The position numbers and the translations under genes are program-made. Positions 1-6,941 of a stretch of 20,652 bases of DNA are shown here, piece after piece (the first letter of the stretch is position 1; the number at the start of each line of letters is the position of its first letter). The notes under the pieces are model-generated. The model made no database searches and was not told the DNA's origin. It saw nothing but the letters and a program-made list of their open reading frames with translations. The DNA comes from JAJNPS01 sp031430315 (GTDB taxonomy: Bacteria; Pseudomonadota; Alphaproteobacteria; Rhodobacterales; Rhodobacteraceae), in contig JANPBI010000267.1 in assembly GCA_031430315.1 (NCBI GenBank), positions 1-20,652 of the forward strand, given 5' to 3'.

Positions 1-425
1 TTGTCGCCAACTTTGTTGCCCATGGCGACACCGTCAAAGCCCGCAAAAGGCACGGGTTTTCCGGCTTCGTCCATCAGGGGGTCGTCGGTAGCGATCAGCG
101 GAATGCCCGCGTCGGCGGCCGCCTTGGCGAGGGCCGGCCCAAGCGCCTGATCCGGGGCAGTGATGCCGATGCCCTTGGCGCCGGAGGCAATCGCGTCCGA
201 CATCGCGCTGATCGCAAGGTTCGAATCCAGCTCAACGTTGATGATGCGCGCTTCGTAGCCCAGCTCTTTCGCCGCTGCGGTGAATCCTGCCGCCTGATCG
301 ATGAAATACTGCTGGGTGCCGCTTTTGTAGATCGCGACGATCAGCTTGTCTTGCGCCTGCGCCACGCCCGCCGCCAAGATGGTGATGAGCATACCGGTCG
401 TAAGAAGTAACTTTCGCATTGCCAT
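1..425 (-). CDS. AraF-like periplasmic sugar-binding protein of an ABC importer (N-terminal part, runs off the window)
   Basis: This is the N-terminal 141 residues of a secreted CUT2-type sugar-binding protein that would deliver a pentose or hexose to a membrane ABC importer. A Sec signal peptide is visible (MRKLLLTTG, a hydrophobic core, then AGVAQA before QDKL). The mature part starts like a periplasmic binding protein fold (LIVAIYKSG). It shares with E. coli AraF the pattern ASGAKG, then a TPD/APD-x-x-LG segment, then an I-A-x-DD segment and a GKP. That suggests L-arabinose or a similar sugar, but specificity is inferred. There are two in-frame ATGs, at 425 and 419. A strong GGGAGGAGG (428-436) lies only 2 nt before the first and 8 nt before the second, so 419 may be the true start. 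The gene is divergent from the SDR gene, across an 82-bp promoter region. The C-terminus and the partner ATPase and permease genes are outside the window. Confidence 0.85.
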   Translation of the reverse strand, partial: MAMRKLLLTTGMLITILAAGVAQAQDKLIVAIYKSGTQQYFIDQAAGFTAAAKELGYEARIINVELDSNLAISAMSDAIASGAKGIGITAPDQALGPALAKAAADAGIPLIATDDPLMDEAGKPVPFAGFDGVAMGNKVGD

Positions 426-507
426 TGCCTCCTCCCAGATGAGCCTTGATCATGGAACGATAAGACAGTTTATCAGACAAACGCAAGTGACATGAAGCGG
501 GGCAGAA
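426..507. promoter_or_regulatory. Divergent promoter region between the sugar-binding protein and SDR genes
   Basis: These 82 bp must hold the promoters of both divergent genes. On the plus strand, TTGATC (446-451) and TTTATC (469-474), 17 bp apart, form a weak -35/-10 pair for the SDR gene. The inverted repeat GATAA...TTATC (459-463 and 470-474) overlaps that -10 element, which would suit repression. The FCD-type GntR regulator encoded nearby is a natural candidate to bind here. The promoter boxes are poor matches and are an inference. Confidence 0.4.
459..474. promoter_or_regulatory. Candidate operator (inverted repeat GATAA-N6-TTATC)
   Basis: GATAA at 459-463 and TTATC at 470-474 are perfect 5-bp arms around a 6-bp AT-rich spacer, inside the divergent promoter region. 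The size and placement fit a dimeric GntR-type repressor site. Arms this short can occur by chance, and no second copy was seen elsewhere in the window. Confidence 0.3.
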
Positions 508-1293
508 ATGGCCAGACTTTCGGGCAAGACGGCGATCGTCACGGGAGGGGCACGCGGCATCGGGGCGGCGATTGCGGCACGGTTCGCGACTGAGGGCGCG
601 ACGGTCGTCGTGGCGGATATCTTGGGCGAACTGGCGCAAGAAACCGCCGCGCGGATCGGGCAGGCGACGGGGCAAAAGGTCGTGGCACTCGCCTGCGACA
701 TCTCGGATGCAGCGTCGATCACCGCGATGCACCAGGCGGCCCGCGACGCGCTGGGGCCCATCGACGTGCTGGTGAACAATGCAGGTGTCAACGTGTTCCG
801 CGAGCCGCTTGCGGCGACGTTCAAGGACTGGGCGCGCTGCATGGCGGTTGATCTTGAGGGTGCGTGGCTTTGCACCCGCGCCGTCCTGCCCGACATGATC
901 GCGCAGCGCGACGGGGCGGTCATCAACATTATCTCGAACCATGCGATGGTGGTGATGCGGGGAACGTTCCCCTATCCGGTCGCCAAGCATGCGCTGCTGG
1001 GCCTGACGCGGTCACTGGCACTGGAATATGCGGGGCAGGGCGTCTCGATCAACGCAATCTCGCCCGGCTATACTGACACGGCATTGGCGCAAGAGGTGTT
1101 CGACACCTCCCCGGACCCCGCCGCCGCCCGCCGCAATGTCGAGGCACGCCAGCCGCCGGGCCGGTTGTGTCGCCCCGAAGAGGTCGCGGCGGTCGCGGTG
1201 TTGCTCGCCTCGGACGAGGCGCGGTTCATGATCGGCGAGAATGTCGTCATCGACGGCGGCGTCAGCATCCGGATGTATGAGGACGGCGTCTAG
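508..1293 (+). CDS. SDR-family NAD(P)-dependent oxidoreductase, probable sugar or polyol dehydrogenase
   Basis: This is a classical short-chain dehydrogenase of 261 residues, the usual family length. It has TGGARGIG (12-19) for cofactor binding and D37 at the end of beta-2, which favours NAD over NADP. It also has NNAG (90-93), catalytic S143, and Y156 and K160 in a YPVAK motif, with SPG at 185-187 and a C-terminal IDGG. The Asn of the usual catalytic tetrad (VNLxG in most relatives) is Asp here (VDLEG, D115). Divergence from an AraF-like binding protein suggests it oxidises the imported sugar or a derived polyol or lactone; the exact substrate cannot be read from sequence. The start at 508 follows a GC-rich weak ribosome-binding site. 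Its TAG stop lies in the same CTAG as the stop of the convergent GntR gene. Confidence 0.9.
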   Translation: MARLSGKTAIVTGGARGIGAAIAARFATEGATVVVADILGELAQETAARIGQATGQKVVALACDISDAASITAMHQAARDALGPIDVLVNNAGVNVFREPLAATFKDWARCMAVDLEGAWLCTRAVLPDMIAQRDGAVINIISNHAMVVMRGTFPYPVAKHALLGLTRSLALEYAGQGVSINAISPGYTDTALAQEVFDTSPDPAAARRNVEARQPPGRLCRPEEVAAVAVLLASDEARFMIGENVVIDGGVSIRMYEDGV

Positions 1294-2096
1294 CGGTCGA
1301 GGATCGCGAACCCTTCGTTTGCATCCTTGATTGCCCGCGCGATCAGGTCGTGCATCGCGGCCTGCGCTGCATCCGGGTTGCGCCGTTCAAAGGCGTCAAA
1401 GACAGCGGCATGCAGTTCTTGGCTTTCCTCCATGCCGATCATCTCGGTCGTATAGCCGCGCGCACGCATCTGCAGATCCAAAAGGAGGCCCAAGGCGGCC
1501 TCTATCACTGCAAAAAGCTGCGACAGCAGGTCGGAGTCAACGGCTGCCAGAAAGGCGCGGTGAAACTCCAGGTCGGCGTCGATGAACCGTTGGCGGCGGT
1601 CCGCATAGTTTGCGTCGGGGGTACGGAACTCTTGTTCCTTCCAGGCCCAGGCGGCGCGAATGCGGTCGCGCGCGGCATCCGATGCGGTCAGGGTCGCAGT
1701 GTAGATGACACCGGGTTCCAGCACCAGCCGGACCTTGAGCAGGTCTTGCAACAACGACTTTGTGTCGCCCGCCTTGATGCGCCAGTTCATCACGTCAGGG
1801 TCCAAAAGCCGCCACTCGCTGCGCGCCTGCACACGCGTGCCGTCCGAGGTACGGCTGCGGATCAACCCCTTTGCCCCCAGGATGCGGAACGCCTCGCGCA
1901 CCACCGACCGGCTGACCCCCATCTCGACACAAAGGTCGGCCTCTTTCGGGATGCCCTCTCCAGGGGACCATTCGCCGCCAAGGATGCGCGTGCCAAGGGC
2001 GGAAACCGTCTCGCCCAGAACGCCCCGCACTTCGATGACACCGCCAAGACCATGGCTTTGGCGCTTGACCGGAGGCGTACGTTGCTTTTGGGACAT
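1290..2096 (-). CDS. GntR-family transcriptional regulator, FadR subfamily with FCD ligand-binding domain
   Basis: This DNA-binding regulator has an N-terminal winged helix-turn-helix at about residues 25-92 (EADLCVEMGVSRSVVREAF, then GLIRSRTSDGTRV) and an all-helical FCD domain from about 115 to the end. The FCD metal-ligand pattern is complete: D175-x3-H179, H229 and H249. The linker (WRLLDPDVMNW) resembles that of DgoR-type sugar-acid regulators. I chose the ATG at 2096 (268 aa), which has AAAGG about 9 nt upstream. The reading frame stays open back to 2276, but that extension is Arg/Pro-rich and overlaps the hydratase gene. Other possible ATGs are at 2129 and 2132. A perfect inverted repeat at 2135-2150 lies just upstream and could be an autoregulatory operator. 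The likely target is the sugar-binding protein/SDR promoter at 426-507; control of the dmdA-like operon is an alternative. Confidence 0.9.
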   Translation of the reverse strand: MSQKQRTPPVKRQSHGLGGVIEVRGVLGETVSALGTRILGGEWSPGEGIPKEADLCVEMGVSRSVVREAFRILGAKGLIRSRTSDGTRVQARSEWRLLDPDVMNWRIKAGDTKSLLQDLLKVRLVLEPGVIYTATLTASDAARDRIRAAWAWKEQEFRTPDANYADRRQRFIDADLEFHRAFLAAVDSDLLSQLFAVIEAALGLLLDLQMRARGYTTEMIGMEESQELHAAVFDAFERRNPDAAQAAMHDLIARAIKDANEGFAILDR

Positions 2097-2134
2097 CAGG
2101 CCGGACCTTTGGCTGCGGGCATCGGCCATCATCG

Positions 2135-2150
2135 TGGAACATCCGTTCCA
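2135..2150. promoter_or_regulatory. Perfect palindrome TGGAAC-N4-GTTCCA upstream of the GntR gene, candidate operator
   Basis: TGGAACATCCGTTCCA has two perfect 6-bp arms and a 4-bp centre, 39 nt upstream of the chosen GntR start. The spacing suits a dimeric GntR protein and autoregulation. One half-site, TGGAAC, recurs at 453-458 in the divergent SDR promoter region. Binding by this regulator is an inference. Confidence 0.45.
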
Positions 2151-2235
2151 GAGCAAGCAGGCTGCACGCGACAGGACCAGAGGATGCGCGTCAGGCACCC
2201 CGCGGCGACGACGATGCCCTGCAGGCGTTGAGGCG

Positions 2236-3042
2236 TCAGTCGCCGGGTCGGATCCGCGCCGCGGTCTTGTTGGCAAAGGCTTCCAGCCTTTCGCGGGCGG
2301 CGGCTTGGGTGTTGACGACGCCTGCGACTACCGCTTCGGCATAAGAGGCATCCAGCGCCGACATGTTGCCCAGATGGCTGATGGCCGAGCAGATCGCGAA
2401 ATTGGACAGGGGCAGGTTGCGCGCGGCGGCGCGGGCAAGGCCCATCGCATGGTCAAAACTGGATCCGTCGACAAGGTACTGCGCCAGGCCCACATCCACC
2501 GCCTCGCGGCCTTTGTAGACCCGGCCCGTCAGCATCATGTCGATCATCCGCGCCTTGCCCACGAGGCCTGCGACCCGGATCGTCGCCCCGCCGCCGGTGA
2601 AAAGGCCCCGCTGACCTTCGGGCAGGGCGAAATAGGTGGACGCATCCGCCACCCGGATATGGGCGGACGATGCCAGTTCCAGCCCGCCGCCAACCACCGC
2701 CCCCTGTAGGGCCGCGATGATCGGCACGCCGCCATATTCCATCTTGTTGAACGCCTCGTGCCAGCGCAGGCACAGATGCATGAACTCGGCCGGGCTGCGG
2801 TCGGCCTGATGATGTTCCACCAGATCAAGACCGGCACAGAAATGATCCCCCTTGGCCGCAAGCACCACCGCGCGCACGCCGGCCCGAGGGGCGGCGGTGA
2901 ACAGGGCCACCAGATCCTCGACGGACGCCGCGTCCAGCGCATTGCGCTTGTCGGGGCGGTTCAGCGTGGCGACCAGCACGCCATCGGGCTGAAAGTCCAG
3001 CTCGATATTGGTCAGGCTTAACGCCGTGATGTCGATGGTCAT
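2236..3042 (-). CDS. Enoyl-CoA hydratase/isomerase (crotonase) family protein
   Basis: This 268-residue crotonase has an N-terminal beta-rich start (VLVATLNRPDKRNAL) and the oxyanion-hole segment FCAGLDL (68-74). It also has VVGGGLELA, with E122, and ALPEGQ, with E142. The two glutamates are 20 residues apart, exactly like Glu144/Glu164 of mitochondrial enoyl-CoA hydratase, so water addition to an enoyl-CoA is expected. In this operon the substrate could be acryloyl-CoA (an AcuH-like role) or methylthioacryloyl-CoA (a DmdD-like role); the sequence does not decide. It is last of four same-strand genes, with acuI upstream. An ATG at 3057 is also in frame (273 aa) but has no ribosome-binding site; GGGAAAG lies before the ATG at 3042, so that start is preferred. 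Confidence 0.88.
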   Translation of the reverse strand: MTIDITALSLTNIELDFQPDGVLVATLNRPDKRNALDAASVEDLVALFTAAPRAGVRAVVLAAKGDHFCAGLDLVEHHQADRSPAEFMHLCLRWHEAFNKMEYGGVPIIAALQGAVVGGGLELASSAHIRVADASTYFALPEGQRGLFTGGGATIRVAGLVGKARMIDMMLTGRVYKGREAVDVGLAQYLVDGSSFDHAMGLARAAARNLPLSNFAICSAISHLGNMSALDASYAEAVVAGVVNTQAAARERLEAFANKTAARIRPGD

Positions 3043-3080
3043 GTCGGTCTTTCCCATTTTAGGTGTCGTTCCCGCCGGTG

Positions 3081-4073
3081 TCAGGCGTTCACGTCGATCA
3101 CAACCCGGCCGCGCACCTTGCCCGCCAGGATATCGACACCGAGCTGCGGCAGGTCGGCCAGGGTTGCCATGGTCGTCATCGCAGCCAGCCGGTCCTTTGG
3201 CATGTCGGTCGCGATCCGCGCCCAGGCCTCAATCCGGTTGGCATAGAGTTGCATCACGGATTCGATGCCCAGCAGGTTGATGCCCCGCAACAGGAACGGC
3301 ACGACCGAAGCAGGCAGCGCGGCCCCGCCCGCAAGGCCAACCGCCGCGACGCTGCTGTTATACTTCATCTGTCCCAGCACCCGCGCCAGCATCGCCCCGC
3401 CGACGGCGTCGATGCATCCAGCCCAGGTCTCCGCCTCCAGCGGGCGTTTCACGGTTTCGGCGATTTCGGCGCGTGGCAGGATGCGCGCGGCTCCAAGGTC
3501 ACGCAGGTAGGCTTCGGTCTCTGGTCGTCCTGTCACGGCGACGACCTCGTGACCCAGATGGGCAAGAATGGCCACAGCGGCAGAGCCCACGCCGCCCGCA
3601 CCACCTGTCACCAACACCGGTCCCTGACCGGTGGCCAGCCCGTGCCGTTCCAGCGCCAGCACCGCCAGCATTGCGGTCAGACCGGCGGTGCCCACAGCCA
3701 TGGCTTCGCGCGCCGACAATCCCTGCGGCAGCGGCACCAGCCAATCTGCCTTGACCCGTGCCTTTTGCGCATAGCCGCCCCAGTGCGTCTCGCCCACGCG
3801 CCAGCCGGTCAGGACGACCCGATCGCCGGGGGCATAGCGCGGGTCGTCCGAGGTCTCTACCGTCCCGGCAAAGTCGATGCCTGGCACATGCGGATAGGTG
3901 CGCACCAGCCCACTGCCCGAGCCCAGGCACAGTCCGTCCTTGTAGTTGATCGTCGAGCAGTCGACCGCCACCAGCACCTCGCCATGCGGCAGGTCGTCCA
4001 GTTTCAGATCCCTCAGATGTGCCGAGGTCACGCCCGCCGCATCCTTGTCGACCACCAGTGCCCGGAATGTCAT
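3081..4073 (-). CDS. acuI: Acryloyl-CoA reductase, AcuI/YhdH family (zinc-independent MDR)
   Basis: This cytoplasmic NADPH-dependent enoyl reductase should convert acryloyl-CoA to propionyl-CoA, removing a toxic electrophile. At 330 residues it aligns with E. coli YhdH/AcuI end to end by eye. Shared landmarks are NYKD (43-46), PGIDFAGTV (64-72), DRVVLTGW, HWGGYAQKARVKADWL (97-112), GTAGLTAM (128-135), the nucleotide-binding TGGAGGVGS (156-164), a GR (182-183) suited to the NADPH phosphate, and the C-terminal GRVVIDVN. The Cys/His zinc ligands of alcohol dehydrogenases are absent, as expected for this family. Its ATG overlaps the synthetase stop (ATGA), so the two are translationally coupled. 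The acuI gene is a known neighbour of dmdA in roseobacters, which supports a DMSP-related reading of the operon. A more general role with other short enoyl-CoAs is possible. Confidence 0.88.
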   Translation of the reverse strand: MTFRALVVDKDAAGVTSAHLRDLKLDDLPHGEVLVAVDCSTINYKDGLCLGSGSGLVRTYPHVPGIDFAGTVETSDDPRYAPGDRVVLTGWRVGETHWGGYAQKARVKADWLVPLPQGLSAREAMAVGTAGLTAMLAVLALERHGLATGQGPVLVTGGAGGVGSAAVAILAHLGHEVVAVTGRPETEAYLRDLGAARILPRAEIAETVKRPLEAETWAGCIDAVGGAMLARVLGQMKYNSSVAAVGLAGGAALPASVVPFLLRGINLLGIESVMQLYANRIEAWARIATDMPKDRLAAMTTMATLADLPQLGVDILAGKVRGRVVIDVNA

Positions 4074-5698
4074 GTCATCGCCCCCATGGCGCGCGCCTGA
4101 TCGCGCAGGATGTATTTCTGGATTTTGCCGGTTGCGGTTTTAGGCAGGTCGCCGAAGACCACGGACTTCGGTGTCTTGAAACCGGCCAGATGCTGGCGGC
4201 AAAAGGTGATGATCTCGGCCTCGGTCACGTTTGCCCCGTCACGACGTTCGACAAAGGCGCAAGGGGCCTCGCCCCAGCGGGCATGCGGGCGGGCCACCAC
4301 GGCGGCGGCCTTGACCTGCGGATGGTTGTAAAGGATCGCTTCGACCTCGACGGAACTGATGTTTTCGCCCCCCGATATGATCACGTCCTTAAGCCTGTCG
4401 CGGATTTCCAGATAGCCATCAGGATGCACGACGGCGCCGTCGCCAGACCAGAACCAGCCGCCGTCAAAGGCGGCATCGGTCGCGGCAGGGTCCTTGTAGT
4501 AGCCCTTCATCACTGTGTTGCCGCGAATGGCAATCTCACCTTGCGTCGCGCCGTCCATGGGCACATCCGTGCCGGTGTCGCGGTCGATCACGCGGATATC
4601 CTCGACCATCGGAAAGGCCACGCCCTGCATCGCCTGCCGTTTGGCCTGGTCGGCCTGCGACAGGCCGGACCAATCCTCTTGCCACAGGCACTGCGAGACA
4701 TGACCATAGGTTTCTGTCAGCCCATAGACCTGCATGACCGTCAATCCCATCCGGGCCGCCCGTTCCAGCACGGCAGGCGGTGGCGGTGCACCGGCGGTCA
4801 GGACCTTGACCGGCGGGGACAGCGGGACCTTTGGGGCATCGGGGGCCTCGACCAGCATTTGCAGCACGATGGGGGCCGCCCCCATATGGGTAACGCCCTG
4901 GCCGGTGATGGCAGCCAAAAGTCGTGCCGGGTCGAGATCGCGGGTAAAGATCGTGTGCCCGCCGACGATCGCCATGGCCCAAGGGTGGTTCCAGGCATTG
5001 CAATGAAACATCGGCACGACGGACAGGTAAGTGGGGTTCTGCGGCAGTTCCCAAGCAGCAATCGTCCCCAGGGCCATCAGATAGGCGCCGCGATGGTGGT
5101 AGACGACACCCTTGGGCCGACCAGAGGTGCCAGACGTATAGTTCAGCGCCAGCGCCTGCCATTCGTCCTCGGGCAGCGCCCAATCAGCCAGCGTGGTCCC
5201 GGTGGCAAGGGTTTCAAGATCATCCTGGCCGAAGCCTGGCACCGACCCTGCCTGATGATCGACCATGTCGATAACTGGAATTTCCCGGCCGTTCAGCGCA
5301 AAGGCCGCGCGGAGGAGGGGGGCCAGATGGCTGTCAGCGATCACCAGCCGGCAATCGGAATGATCCAGGATATAGGCGATAGTGGCGGCTTCCAGCCGGA
5401 TGTTGACGGTGTTCAGAACAGCCCCCGCCATCGGCACGGCAAATTGCAGTTCGAAAAGGGAAGGCGTATTGGGCGACAGAACCGTGACGGTATCCCCCAG
5501 CCCGACCCCCCGCGCGGCCAGGCCAGCGGCGATGGCGCGGCAGCGGGTGGCGGTTTCGGTCCAGCTGCGGCGGCTCTTGCCATAGGTCACGGCGGGGCGC
5601 GCGCCATAGACAGTACCGGCGCGTTTCAAGAACGACACCGGTGACAGCGCGACAAAGCTTGCGGCACTTTTGCCATGCCGTTCATAATGTTCGCGCAT
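4070..5698 (-). CDS. AMP-dependent acyl-CoA synthetase (adenylate-forming ligase)
   Basis: This 542-residue ANL-superfamily enzyme should activate a carboxylic acid with ATP and CoA to an acyl-CoA. Visible core motifs are the P-loop YTSGTSGRPKG (187-197), TAGAPPPP (301-308), YGLTET (325-330), WSGDGA with D420, the hinge RLKDVIISGGENIS (435-448) and the catalytic lysine K525 in TATGKIQK. The length and the N-terminal VALSPVSFLKRA resemble the short- and medium-chain acid ligase group. Between a DmdA-like demethylase and acuI, the likely acid is methylmercaptopropionate (a DmdB-like role), acrylate or 3-hydroxypropionate. It does not closely resemble the characterised DmdB sequences I recall, so no symbol is given. 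AAAGG precedes the start by 7 nt. The gap to the demethylase gene is 32 bp, and the stop overlaps the acuI start. Confidence 0.9.
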   Translation of the reverse strand: MREHYERHGKSAASFVALSPVSFLKRAGTVYGARPAVTYGKSRRSWTETATRCRAIAAGLAARGVGLGDTVTVLSPNTPSLFELQFAVPMAGAVLNTVNIRLEAATIAYILDHSDCRLVIADSHLAPLLRAAFALNGREIPVIDMVDHQAGSVPGFGQDDLETLATGTTLADWALPEDEWQALALNYTSGTSGRPKGVVYHHRGAYLMALGTIAAWELPQNPTYLSVVPMFHCNAWNHPWAMAIVGGHTIFTRDLDPARLLAAITGQGVTHMGAAPIVLQMLVEAPDAPKVPLSPPVKVLTAGAPPPPAVLERAARMGLTVMQVYGLTETYGHVSQCLWQEDWSGLSQADQAKRQAMQGVAFPMVEDIRVIDRDTGTDVPMDGATQGEIAIRGNTVMKGYYKDPAATDAAFDGGWFWSGDGAVVHPDGYLEIRDRLKDVIISGGENISSVEVEAILYNHPQVKAAAVVARPHARWGEAPCAFVERRDGANVTEAEIITFCRQHLAGFKTPKSVVFGDLPKTATGKIQKYILRDQARAMGAMT

Positions 5699-5730
5699 GA
5701 TCAGGCCTTTCTGTCGGACGCCATGATGCC

Positions 5731-6834
5731 CTAAAGGAACGGAAGTTCAACGAGCCTTGCACTGACCGGGCCGGGATCGCGCATCACCTGCACCTCTTGG
5801 CCTGCCGGAACCGCGCTCGAGATCAGGGCATAGCCGATATTGGCGCGCATGCGGGGCGACCAGACGCAGTTGGTCATCATGCCGACCTTTTGGCCGTTAT
5901 GGACGATGTCCTCGCGTCGGAACCCCAGCGGGGCAGGTTTATCACCTGCAAGTACCAACCCCAGTTGGTGGCGCTTGATGCCCTCGGCCTTGATCCGGCG
6001 CAGCGCCTTTATCCCCACCACATTGTCGGGTACGCTCAGGTCGACATATTTGCCCAGACGAACCTCATAGGGGTTCGTGGCCTCGTCGGTATCTCCACCT
6101 ACCGACACCAGCCCGCTTTCGGTGCGTTCGGCTGTCGCAGGTGCGCCGGGGCCGATGCCCCAAGGCTGGCCGGCCTCTTTGAAGATGTTCCAAAGTTGGG
6201 TGCCCTTGGTCCCGTCGCGCAAATAGATCTCGAATCCGCCCTGTTTCGACCAACCTGACCGCTGCACGGCAACCGGGATCCCGTCGATTTCGGTTTCGCG
6301 GAACCAAAAGTATTTCAGACCCCGCACCCAGTCGCCGCAGACCGATGCCACGACGTTTTCGGCCATGGGTCCCTGGATTGCCATGGGCGACACATCCGGC
6401 TCGCTGACTTCGACGTCAAGTCCGCGCTCGGCAGCGATGGAGCCAGCCCAAAGCCAGATATCGCTATCGGCAATGGACAGCCAATAAAGGTCGTCTGCCA
6501 GCTTGAGGATGATCGGGTCGTTGATGATCGTGCCGCGGTGGTTGCAAAGGGGCACATACTTGCCCTGACCCACCGCGCATGTGGACAGATCGCGCGGCGA
6601 CAGGATCTGCGCCAGCCGTCCGGCATCGGGGCCGCGCAGTTGAACTTGGCGCTCCACGCCGACATCCCATTGCGATACCCCATTGATCAACCGCCAGTAT
6701 TCGGCCTCGGGATTGCCGAAGCTGGTCGGCATGATCATGCGGTTGTAGACGTTGCCCGCGACCATGCCATCGGCCATCGCGGCGGCAAAGAACGGGGACG
6801 GGCGCAGGCGCTGCGTCGGAAACATGGAAAACAT
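5731..6834 (-). CDS. dmdA: DmdA-like THF-dependent demethylase (GcvT/aminomethyltransferase fold), putative DMSP demethylase
   Basis: This GcvT-fold protein transfers a methyl group from substrate to tetrahydrofolate. Its 367 residues match DmdA length (about 369 in SAR11). DmdA-like blocks are VYNRMIMPTSF (29-39), WDVGVERQVQLRGPDA (56-71), PRDLS (80-84), IINDP (104-108), LSIADSD (119-125), EPDVSPMAIQGP (145-156), SGWSKQGGFEIYL (193-205) and the NPYEVRLGK region (254-262). Standard glycine-cleavage T-proteins lack the EPDVSP/SKQGGFEIY combination. I chose the start at 6834 because AAGG precedes it by 6 nt; the open frame runs on to 6969 but would overlap the LysR gene. It is first in a four-gene operon with synthetase, acuI and hydratase, divergent from a LysR regulator. 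Some DmdA relatives act on other methylated compounds, so DMSP as substrate is likely but not certain. Confidence 0.72.
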   Translation of the reverse strand: MFSMFPTQRLRPSPFFAAAMADGMVAGNVYNRMIMPTSFGNPEAEYWRLINGVSQWDVGVERQVQLRGPDAGRLAQILSPRDLSTCAVGQGKYVPLCNHRGTIINDPIILKLADDLYWLSIADSDIWLWAGSIAAERGLDVEVSEPDVSPMAIQGPMAENVVASVCGDWVRGLKYFWFRETEIDGIPVAVQRSGWSKQGGFEIYLRDGTKGTQLWNIFKEAGQPWGIGPGAPATAERTESGLVSVGGDTDEATNPYEVRLGKYVDLSVPDNVVGIKALRRIKAEGIKRHQLGLVLAGDKPAPLGFRREDIVHNGQKVGMMTNCVWSPRMRANIGYALISSAVPAGQEVQVMRDPGPVSARLVELPFL

Positions 6835-6941
6835 GGGTGGCCTTTTGTTTTGCGGTCCAAGTGACCCTAGTGGCGCGGTGCCGTCAAATGACCTATTCAG
6901 GGACAATGCCCACGTTTTCGTTATGCATAGGTTAGGCAAAC
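6835..6941. promoter_or_regulatory. Divergent promoter region between the dmdA-like operon and the LysR gene
   Basis: These 107 bp separate the two divergent starts, the classical arrangement for a LysR protein controlling its neighbour. CCTAT (6892-6896) and ATAGG (6927-6931) form an inverted pair with centres about 35 bp apart, and the perfect palindrome TATGCATA sits at 6922-6929. Either could be part of a LysR binding site. I see no convincing sigma-70 boxes for either gene. Confidence 0.45.

Noticed and set aside
2097..2276. N-terminal extension of the GntR reading frame, up to 60 extra residues
   Set aside because: It is Arg/Pro-rich without resemblance to the family, overlaps the hydratase gene end, contains the palindrome at 2135-2150, and the start at 2096 gives normal FadR-family length.
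4019..5644. 541-codon open frame on the plus strand opposite the acyl-CoA synthetase
   Set aside because: It mirrors a well-supported gene, is rich in His, Arg and Gly and has no recognisable domain; this is usual for antisense frames in high-GC DNA.
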